From Thermococcus sp. P6 (lineage in GTDB: Archaea > Methanobacteriota_B > Thermococci > Thermococcales > Thermococcaceae), in the NCBI RefSeq assembly GCF_002214525.1, contig NZ_CP015104.1, positions 186,001 to 250,000 on the forward strand: DNA of 64,000 nucleotides, given 5' to 3'. Below the pieces are notes generated by a model. It ran no database searches. It had not been told where the DNA came from and was given only the letters and a program-made list of their open reading frames with translations. Both the position numbers and the translations under genes were made by a program. Positions 57,395 to 64,000 of the stretch are shown here, one piece after another; the first letter of the stretch is position 1, and each line of letters opens with the position of its first letter.

Positions 57395-59332
57395 TCACTT
57401 CTTTCTCCTCATAAGGAGGGGAATTAATGCCAGTGCCACAATCGCAGCGGGACCGCACGTTCCGCTCTGGGATGTGGTTGATGCGGTGCTCGGGGATACC
57501 GTTGAGGTGGTGCTGCTCGACTGCGTTATTACCTTCTCGGCCATCGCCCTGTTTCCGTTGAAGTCCACGGCAACGGCTCTGATGGTGTAGTCCGGTGTGT
57601 CGACCCCGTCGACCTTGACGTAGAAGTAGTTTCCGTTGGGATCCCCTTTGGTTGGAATCCCGGTGTACTTCTTGACCCCGCTGGCTGTAACTATCTCCAC
57701 CTGAACCTCTTTTATTCCAACGTTGTCACTCGCCTGCAGGTACACCTGGAAGGGCTTCCCCACCTTTGGCTTTGAGGGGTAGGTGTAGGCTATCTCCACC
57801 GTGGGCTTGGTCGTGTCCGGAGCCTTGGTTACAACGATCTGGTGCTCTCCGAGGGGAACGGTTACGTTGAAGAGCATGTAGTGCTTGTCTCCTATTGTCC
57901 TCTCGCCGAGGAGCCTGTACTCAACGTCCGTTGCACTCTCATCGACCTTGGCCCCCTCGGGGGCAACCAGAACGAACTTTCCGCTTATCTCTTTGTACTT
58001 GTTTATGAACAGGGCACCGCTCCCGTCCTCTCCCGTCTTTCTGAAGACCAGGAACTCCTGGGGAACCGGAAGGGAGCTTAAGGGACCGAATATCGTGCCG
58101 AACATGTCCTTTATGTAAGGCAGTCTAACGTTGCCGTTCTCGTCTATCTCCACTATCCTCGATCCGTACCAGTTGTTCTCCTCCCTCTTATCGGGGGCAC
58201 CGGTGGCGGTGTTCGTTACGAACCAGTGCTCGTTCCCGTTCTTATCCTTGTAAACCTGCACGTAATCCGCGTGTACGTGACCGCTGAGGACGAGCTTGAT
58301 GTTGTACTTCTCCACATCCTCGAGGAAGCGCTTTGCTATGTCCTCGCTCGTCCTATCGGGTCCGCCGATCCAGTACCAGCTCACCCATGGAGCTATGGTA
58401 TCCCAGTCATCGGTGGCGCTGTAGCCTTCGATTCTTCCGCTCCTCCCCTCGGGGGTCTTGTACCAGAAGGGGTGGTGCACAAGGACTATGGGTATCTTGT
58501 CGGGGTGTGCCTCGAGAACGCTCTCCATCCACTCGAGCTGGTCCATATTCGGGTGGGCCTGATCTCCGTGGGAGTCGAGTCCTATTATGAGGAACTTCCC
58601 GATCGTCAGGTTGAAGTCCGTTAAACCGACGAGCTTTGAGTAGTAGGTCGGCGGGTCATCGTGGTTTCCTTTGATTATTATGGCCGGCTTTCCGGTCGCC
58701 ACGGCGTTCTCAACTGCGTTTAAGTAAAGGTTGTAGCCTTTTAGATCCCCGGCGGTGTCCACGTCATCCCCCGTGTTAATTATAACGTCCACCTCATCGC
58801 TCATCGCTCCGTAAGTAAAGGCGCTGTCAGTTGCGAAGTAGCTCGTTAGCGGAATCGCACCTTCACCGCACTTGCTCAGGCTCCTGCAGAACTTCTCCCC
58901 GTTCACATAGCCCACCTTGGAACCGCTGGTGACGTGGGTATCGCTTACGTGCCATATCCTCAGCACCTTTGGATATTCGTTCAGAACCCAGACGCCGTTG
59001 GGGATCACAATACTCCCTTTACTCGACTCCACCTGGAGGAAGTAGCTCCCGGGAACGGCCTCCTTCGGAATCTCGGCTATTACCGTGCCGCCCTCTTTCC
59101 TGAGGATGTTAAGATCGTAGGGCCCATTTAGGATGGAGATTATTGAAAGCCTCGTTATGTCAACGCCATCGGCCGCCTGAATCGTTACCGTCTCTCCGGG
59201 TTTTGCTATGGCCGGGGTGCCGGTGCTCGGAAACTTCAGGATCTCATTCGGGAAAACGTCCGCTTTCACCGTGTTTACCGGGATCAAAGACAGCGTTAGC
59301 AGGACCAGGAATAAAGCCGCTGCCCTCTTCAT
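57395..59332 (-). CDS. Secreted metallophosphoesterase with CGP-CTERM anchor signal
   Basis: The 645-residue protein has a signal peptide (MKRAAALFLVLLTLSLIPV) and calcineurin-like phosphoesterase motifs: HVSDTHV, NTGDDVD, KGNHDD, VHHPFW and SGHVHAD. A beta-sandwich domain follows. The tail, TCGPAAIVALALIPLLMRRKK after a Ser/Thr stretch, is the Thermococcaceae CGP-CTERM sorting signal, so the protein is processed and attached to the surface. It may hydrolyse extracellular phosphoesters. GGTGATGGC precedes the ATG. Confidence 0.93.
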   Translation of the reverse strand: MKRAAALFLVLLTLSLIPVNTVKADVFPNEILKFPSTGTPAIAKPGETVTIQAADGVDITRLSIISILNGPYDLNILRKEGGTVIAEIPKEAVPGSYFLQVESSKGSIVIPNGVWVLNEYPKVLRIWHVSDTHVTSGSKVGYVNGEKFCRSLSKCGEGAIPLTSYFATDSAFTYGAMSDEVDVIINTGDDVDTAGDLKGYNLYLNAVENAVATGKPAIIIKGNHDDPPTYYSKLVGLTDFNLTIGKFLIIGLDSHGDQAHPNMDQLEWMESVLEAHPDKIPIVLVHHPFWYKTPEGRSGRIEGYSATDDWDTIAPWVSWYWIGGPDRTSEDIAKRFLEDVEKYNIKLVLSGHVHADYVQVYKDKNGNEHWFVTNTATGAPDKREENNWYGSRIVEIDENGNVRLPYIKDMFGTIFGPLSSLPVPQEFLVFRKTGEDGSGALFINKYKEISGKFVLVAPEGAKVDESATDVEYRLLGERTIGDKHYMLFNVTVPLGEHQIVVTKAPDTTKPTVEIAYTYPSKPKVGKPFQVYLQASDNVGIKEVQVEIVTASGVKKYTGIPTKGDPNGNYFYVKVDGVDTPDYTIRAVAVDFNGNRAMAEKVITQSSSTTSTVSPSTASTTSQSGTCGPAAIVALALIPLLMRRKK

Positions 59333-59511
59333 GCCATCACCGAAAAGGGATGGAAGTTTATCGAATATAAAAGTTTCTCCACAATTATGATTACTTGTTC
59401 CAGCGCATGGATATGAAGCTCAGCCCGAGAATTTTTTCCGCAACTTCACTTTCCCACACCCTACGCTCTTGAGAAGTCCATAATCCAAGAGTTTTGAAAG
59501 ACAGTAAAAAG

Positions 59512-59970
59512 TTAAGCAGTGCCCTTTTTCAGTTCCTCCGCAAACTCGCGTGCGTCCCTTTCAAGGCTTTTCTGTAAAAGGATTCCAGCCTTTAAAGGCT
59601 TCTTCCCGAGAATCTCCTCCATCTGAGAGAGGCATTTCCTGGACCTTCCGGCACATGTGGTGAAAAAGGCGGCCTTCTTGATCTTCTCCCCGTTTTTCAT
59701 GAGGTAAGTTCTGATAGCAGGAGTCACCCTGCTGTTCCACGTAGGGCTTCCAATCACGACGAGATCGTAATCTGAAGGATCCCTCTGGAACTCTATCTCC
59801 GTGGTTTTTCCGCGGGTGGCGTCGTAACCGGCCCTTAGGAAGCCCAGAATTCCCCTCCGGTTCTTTTTATCGATTACCTCATCCACATCGGCATTCAGGA
59901 CTTCGGCCATTATTTTCGCCGCTTTTCTGGTGTTCCCGGTCCGGGAATAGAAAACAACGAGTATTTTCAC
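59512..59970 (-). CDS. Flavodoxin family protein
   Basis: From GTG 59970 the product has 152 residues and starts MKILVVFYSRTGNTRKAAKI, the FMN phosphate loop. Later YDLVVIGSPTWNSRVTPAIR gives the second FMN loop and FFTTCAGR the third. GGAGGGTGT precedes the GTG by four bases; the longer frame from 60003 is probably not used. It is a small electron carrier or quinone-reductase-like protein. Confidence 0.88.
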   Translation of the reverse strand: MKILVVFYSRTGNTRKAAKIMAEVLNADVDEVIDKKNRRGILGFLRAGYDATRGKTTEIEFQRDPSDYDLVVIGSPTWNSRVTPAIRTYLMKNGEKIKKAAFFTTCAGRSRKCLSQMEEILGKKPLKAGILLQKSLERDAREFAEELKKGTA

Positions 59971-60399
59971 TTTTACACCCTCCAACCTGAACTCCGCCTG
60001 CATACTATAAAACCTTTGGGTTTAGTTAAAGGTATGAGGGATTATTCGAAACCGAGGGATGGTTACTTTAGCTTCACTATAACGACCAGCATAGCCACTA
60101 ATCTAAAACGGGAGCTGTGGGTTCTAGTTCTTCAATTGCTATTTTTACCATTATCTGTTCTGGGATTTTTTCTAAAATCCCTGAAGGTTTTGTAGTTCGG
60201 GATTATGTCTTGTTTGAAGTTATCCAGCATTTCCTTGAACGGTGGGATCATGTCTTTGGATGTAAAAGAGAGACCCCATCAGGTAAAAATTTACTTTTTG
60301 AATTTATCCGGCATTAGAGGGGCAACGTGCGGTAACAGGGAAAGGACAGGCAGGGAAAACTTAATTTTGGGCAATTACCCTCAAATTTTCCTGCCCCGT
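59971..60399. other. Intergenic region with possible gene relics
   Basis: About 430 AT-rich bases without a convincing gene. On the minus strand, 60251-60132 encodes 39 residues (MIPPFKEMLDNFKQDIIPNY, then a short tail) and a neighbouring frame gives EKIPEQIMVKIAIEELEP; joined by one frameshift they would read as one small alpha-helical protein end, so this may be a decayed gene. No ribosome-binding site is clear. Confidence 0.3.
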
Positions 60400-63300
60400 T
60401 TACGCTCCTTCCCTTATACCATACACTCCCTCGGCATATTCTAAAAGACTATCTGATAAGTTGCTTATCAGGGAGTAGTCGTTTATTCCCTCCTTTACCA
60501 GAATCATCTTCAACCCAGCGCGGATCTTTGCCCGGAGGTTCTTCTTCCTCTTCCAGTCTGCTACCTTAACGTAGCCTGACATCATTCTGGCGATCTCCCG
60601 GGCGATCCGCTCCACACGTTCTCTCTCCCGTATGGGCAAGTCCGGATAAGTCAACAACATATCGTAGAAGGCCAGTTCATCATCACTGAGGCTGAGTTCC
60701 TTCCCTTCCTCGATGGCCTTTCTCATATTCCTCGCCAGTTCTACCAGCTCTTCTATCATCTCGGCCGTCGTTATGAGCTTCTGGTTATGTTTCTCGATTA
60801 TGGTTTCCAGCATTTCTGAAAACTTCTTGAAGCGTGGGGGGTTGATCCGCGTTCTAAAACGGAGTTCATCGCTGAGAATCTTCATCAGGACGTCCCTAAC
60901 GTAATTCTTGTTCTCGATCTTGGTAAACTCGTTGAGAAACTCGTCGGAGAGTATCGAGATCTCGGGCTTCTTCTTTCTCAGCATTTCGAAGATGTCTACT
61001 GGCTCCCGAGCGGTGATTCCTCTTGAGATAATCTCCTGAACTTCCCTCTCCAGTTCCTTCGATATCTCCCTCGATAGTCTGGTGGAGTACTTCACTATCA
61101 TCCTCTTTATCATCTCGAAGAACTGCAGTTCCTCTTTAATGGCCGTTGCCTCGGGATGGGGGCTGGCGAGAAGGTATAGTTTCTTCAGGGCCACCACGTC
61201 CCTTACGAACTTCTTCTTGGCTTCGTCGCTCCTGGCTATGAGCCCGTAGGCCTTCACCGTGAGTCGTGATAGTTCCTCCGGGGAGAGATCCTTCCAGTTC
61301 CTGTAATCAATCCCCTTTAGCTGGGCTTTCACGTCCTCATGTTTCTTTTTCAGTGTATCCAGAATGAGCCTGATGTCCGTCATGATGTCTCTCCTTGCCT
61401 CGCTGGAATATTTCGAGAGGGACTTTGAAAGGTCGTCCGCTATACCGATGTAGTCAACGATAAGGCCCCCCGGCTTGTCCTTATAGACCCTGTTAACTCT
61501 CGCGATGGCCTGGACGAGGCTATGGTTCTTCATGGGCTTCCAGAAGTACATCGTGTGGAGAGGGGGAACGTCAAATCCCGTAAGCCACATATCCACGACG
61601 ATAACCATCTTAAGATCCGATTCAGGATCCTTGAACTCCTTGGCGAGGTCTTCCAGTTGCTTTCTCGTCCTGATGTGGGGATGGAACTCCTCAGGATCCC
61701 GGGATTTATCGCCCGAGATGACGACGGCCACCTTAGGAGCCTTGGGCTGTTTCACTATCCAGCCGTAGAGCTCGACGGCCACCCTGCGGCTTATCGTTAC
61801 CACCATAGCCTTTCCGTCGAAGTCCTGAACGCGCCTGTTGAAGTGCTCCACTATATCCTTTGAAATACGGGATAGATACTCCTCCGTGAGCATTATCCGT
61901 TCCAGCTTTGCAAAGGCCCTCTTGAGACCCTCCTTAGTCTCCGGGTCAGCAGCCACCTTCTCCGAGAGATTCTCGAACTCAAGGTCTATAAACTCCTTCG
62001 TCAGGTGGAGTTCGGTTAGACGGGCCTCGTAGTAGATGGGAACAACAACGTTGTGCCGTCTGGCTTTGTCCATGGGGTAGGCACTAACGTAATCACCAAA
62101 CACCAGAAACGTGGAACGGTCATCGTAGTCAATGGGAGTGGCGGTGAAGGCCAGGAAGGAAGCGTTGGGGATGGCCCTTCTGAGGTTCTGGGCCAGTTGC
62201 CCGTACTGGCTCCTGTGGGCCTCGTCCGCTATCACGATTACGTTTCGCCTGTCCGTCAGGAATGGGTACTCCTCGTCCTTTGACTTTCGGCCGAACTTCT
62301 GGATGGTGGCGAAGATTATTCCACCGGGAGTTTTCTTGATCGCCTCCTGAAGTTCGGTTATGCTTTCCACATGCTCGGCCTCGGTAAAGACGTTCGCAAA
62401 GACCTCATAGAGCTGTTCATCGAGCTCTCGCCGGTCGGTAAGGAAGATGAGAAGCGGGTTATTCAGTTCCCTGACCTTAAGAACCTTTTTGGCGTAGAGG
62501 AGCATGGTTATGGATTTGCCCGTTCCCTGAGCGTGCCATACTATGCCTATCCGTCTGTCCTCCGGTTTTTCTCCGTGAAGTACTGCTCGCATCGTCCTTT
62601 CAACGGCTTTCTTTACGGTGTAAAACTGGTAGTAGGTGGCGATTATCTTCGAGTAACTCTTTCCTCTCCTGTCGTAGACGATGAAGTCCTCCAGATACTC
62701 CAGCAGGTGCTCCCTGCGGAAGAGTCCCATTAGCAGTATATCCAGACTGGTGTACTGTTTGCCGTTGTATTCGTAGGCGAGGGCACCGTGCCCCTCGACT
62801 TCTATGGGCCTCACATCGTCATCGCTCATAACCCCCTCCCAGACGAAAAAGCGGTCCCAACCGCTGGTGGGGGAGCCGTAGCGGGTTTCGACTCCATCGC
62901 TGGCGACCAGTATCTGGGCGTACTGGTAGAGCTGTGGAATGTCCTTCTTCTTGACGTCGTGGTCGTTGAACGCGTCCTTTGCCGTTTGATTGGAGTTATA
63001 ACCCTTGAACTCGAAGATGGCAATCGGGAGCCCGTTTATGAATACCACCATGTCCGGTCTCCTGAAGCGGTCGTTCTCGTAGTAGTACTCGACGGTGAAC
63101 TGGTTGGACACGAGAAACTCGTTGTTATCCGGATTCTGGAAGTCAACGAGCCTTACGAACCTCGTCTTCTCCTCGCCCCCGGTCTTGAAGGTGAGCTTTA
63201 CGCCCTTTGAGAGCATATCGTAGAACAGCATCCCCCTGACGACGAAGTCCGGATGGTCCGGGTTCCTGACCATCTCGTAAACCTTCAAGGCCAGCTCGTC

Positions 63301-63495
63301 GGTTAGCCATGGGTTGAGCCGCTTTACGGCCCTCAGGAACCGGTCCCGCAGGATGACGTCACGGTAGGATTCCCTCTCCCCTTCTTCAGGGGTGAGCTCG
63401 GAGCCGTGGACGTAAGCGTAACCCAGCCCCTTTAGAACGTTGATGGCCGTGTCCTCGACCATGTAACCCTCGTTTAGCCTTGCCCCTTCTCCCAT
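60400..63495 (-). CDS. hsdR: Type I restriction enzyme R subunit (HsdR)
   Basis: The 1031-residue motor/nuclease starts at ATG 63495, after AAGGTGAT. The nuclease domain has RPDMVVFINGLPIAIFEFKG, the PD-(D/E)xK motif. The helicase has Walker A QGTGKSITML, the DEAH box VIADEAHRSQYG, and TATPIDYDDR and QAIARVNRVY motifs. A long helical C-terminal domain follows. It cuts unmethylated DNA far from its site while translocating. It follows hsdS with a gap of about 58 bases; hsdM is expected beyond the window. Confidence 0.93.
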   Translation of the reverse strand: MGEGARLNEGYMVEDTAINVLKGLGYAYVHGSELTPEEGERESYRDVILRDRFLRAVKRLNPWLTDELALKVYEMVRNPDHPDFVVRGMLFYDMLSKGVKLTFKTGGEEKTRFVRLVDFQNPDNNEFLVSNQFTVEYYYENDRFRRPDMVVFINGLPIAIFEFKGYNSNQTAKDAFNDHDVKKKDIPQLYQYAQILVASDGVETRYGSPTSGWDRFFVWEGVMSDDDVRPIEVEGHGALAYEYNGKQYTSLDILLMGLFRREHLLEYLEDFIVYDRRGKSYSKIIATYYQFYTVKKAVERTMRAVLHGEKPEDRRIGIVWHAQGTGKSITMLLYAKKVLKVRELNNPLLIFLTDRRELDEQLYEVFANVFTEAEHVESITELQEAIKKTPGGIIFATIQKFGRKSKDEEYPFLTDRRNVIVIADEAHRSQYGQLAQNLRRAIPNASFLAFTATPIDYDDRSTFLVFGDYVSAYPMDKARRHNVVVPIYYEARLTELHLTKEFIDLEFENLSEKVAADPETKEGLKRAFAKLERIMLTEEYLSRISKDIVEHFNRRVQDFDGKAMVVTISRRVAVELYGWIVKQPKAPKVAVVISGDKSRDPEEFHPHIRTRKQLEDLAKEFKDPESDLKMVIVVDMWLTGFDVPPLHTMYFWKPMKNHSLVQAIARVNRVYKDKPGGLIVDYIGIADDLSKSLSKYSSEARRDIMTDIRLILDTLKKKHEDVKAQLKGIDYRNWKDLSPEELSRLTVKAYGLIARSDEAKKKFVRDVVALKKLYLLASPHPEATAIKEELQFFEMIKRMIVKYSTRLSREISKELEREVQEIISRGITAREPVDIFEMLRKKKPEISILSDEFLNEFTKIENKNYVRDVLMKILSDELRFRTRINPPRFKKFSEMLETIIEKHNQKLITTAEMIEELVELARNMRKAIEEGKELSLSDDELAFYDMLLTYPDLPIRERERVERIAREIARMMSGYVKVADWKRKKNLRAKIRAGLKMILVKEGINDYSLISNLSDSLLEYAEGVYGIREGA

Positions 63496-63553
63496 TGTAT
63501 CACCTTGACTCTGAAATTCTTTCTTGTTCAACGATGGAGTCTTCTTTTAACAC

Positions 63554-64000
63554 TCATACCTCCTCCACCCTCAGCCTTCCAAACACCAGCTGTGGAAGGA
63601 GCGCGTCGCGAATCTTTTTCAGGAGCATTATTTCCCTCTGGTTGAGTAGGATTTTCTGGAAAAGGGGCTCTACGAGGGAGTGGAAGCGCTGGAGGATCGG
63701 TTGTGGTGGGATTGGAAATTTAACTGCTTTGAGATTGTTAATATTTATTCCAGGAACTGCAGTATCAGACGATCCTAACTCAGCAAGTGGAATAAGTTTT
63801 AGATGATGGTAAATATAGAATGTTACTGCTGGATTAGTTCCAGTGGTGTAGAATACAGTATCGATAGGGTAAAACGGCTCCAACATTAAATACACGCTCC
63901 CAACATTTCCTTTTCTACCAATAACTACAGAGGGAGCTGTTGCCAAAAATTGAGTGTGATATCCTATGATGCCACTTGAACCCACAACAGGAAAACGTCC
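63554..64000 (-). CDS. hsdS: Type I restriction enzyme specificity subunit (HsdS), C-terminal part
   Basis: The visible 148 codons run off the right edge. The frame reads GRFPVVGSSGIIGYH at the edge and ends LPQLVFGRLRVEEV. It includes a target-recognition domain end (GKGNVGSVYLM-like, PGININNLKAVKFPIPP) and the conserved helical region (QREIMLLKKIRDALLPQLV). It determines the DNA site recognised together with HsdM and HsdR. Confidence 0.9.
   Translation of the reverse strand, partial: GRFPVVGSSGIIGYHTQFLATAPSVVIGRKGNVGSVYLMLEPFYPIDTVFYTTGTNPAVTFYIYHHLKLIPLAELGSSDTAVPGININNLKAVKFPIPPQPILQRFHSLVEPLFQKILLNQREIMLLKKIRDALLPQLVFGRLRVEEV

Noticed and set aside
60117-60444. Short plus-strand frames in the intergenic gap before hsdR
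   Set aside because: No ribosome-binding site, no recognisable features, and one overlaps the hsdR end.

Overview
The window comes from a hyperthermophilic archaeon of the Thermococcales, most likely a Thermococcus with moderately high GC. This rests on the whole gene set: a pyrolysin-type protease, a Tk-SP-like subtilisin, a CGP-CTERM sorting tail, BpsA branched-polyamine synthase, Hel308, NMD3, SRP19, a CxxDxxC ferredoxin and paired SudA/SudB. Start sites are typical too, with GGTG/GGAGG ribosome-binding sites or leaderless starts about 33 nt from a TATA box. I saw no rRNA, tRNA, CRISPR array or intact insertion sequence.

Layout. 1-9.2 kb, minus strand: a MATE efflux pump cut by the window edge, a relic of glutamine synthetase, a secreted deacetylase-like protein, PEP synthase, and a tight four-gene membrane module (two diverged polymerase-like paralogues, a PMT/ArnT-like glycosyltransferase, an anchored unknown). 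9.4-22.2 kb, plus strand: pyrolysin-like protease, DUF424, NMD3, and a very large surface protein broken by a one-base frameshift. 22.3-27.0 kb: UPF0201, ZIP transporter, UPF0200 kinase, Hel308 and an unknown protein. 27.0-33.3 kb, minus strand: a complete Opp/Dpp-type ABC importer whose binding protein looks circularly permuted. 33.4-44.5 kb: housekeeping and redox genes (RAM-domain protein, SRP19, DUF257, TrmI, SudB/SudA, a UPF0282 metallo-beta-lactamase, SDR, NAPRTase, ferredoxin, Fe-S assembly, PP-loop ATPase, BpsA) plus a canonical C/D box guide RNA directly in front of a start codon. 44.5-48.3 kb: a secreted alpha/alpha-toroid protein downstream of a subtilisin. 48.9-54.4 kb: a formate transporter and a soluble formate dehydrogenase module with Fe-S and flavin subunits. 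54.5-59.3 kb: a beta-propeller protein, an ABC exporter and a CGP-CTERM metallophosphoesterase. 59.5-64 kb: a flavodoxin and the HsdR/HsdS part of a type I restriction system running off the end.

The genes fit a peptide-fermenting, formate-handling anaerobe: secreted proteases feed the peptide importer, PEP synthase supports gluconeogenesis, and ferredoxin, SudAB and the formate dehydrogenase module balance reductant. The items most worth a second look are the C/D box RNA whose closing stem abuts a start codon, the permuted binding protein, the frameshifted surface protein, a full SurR-type site before sudB, and single central TATA boxes shared by divergent gene pairs.
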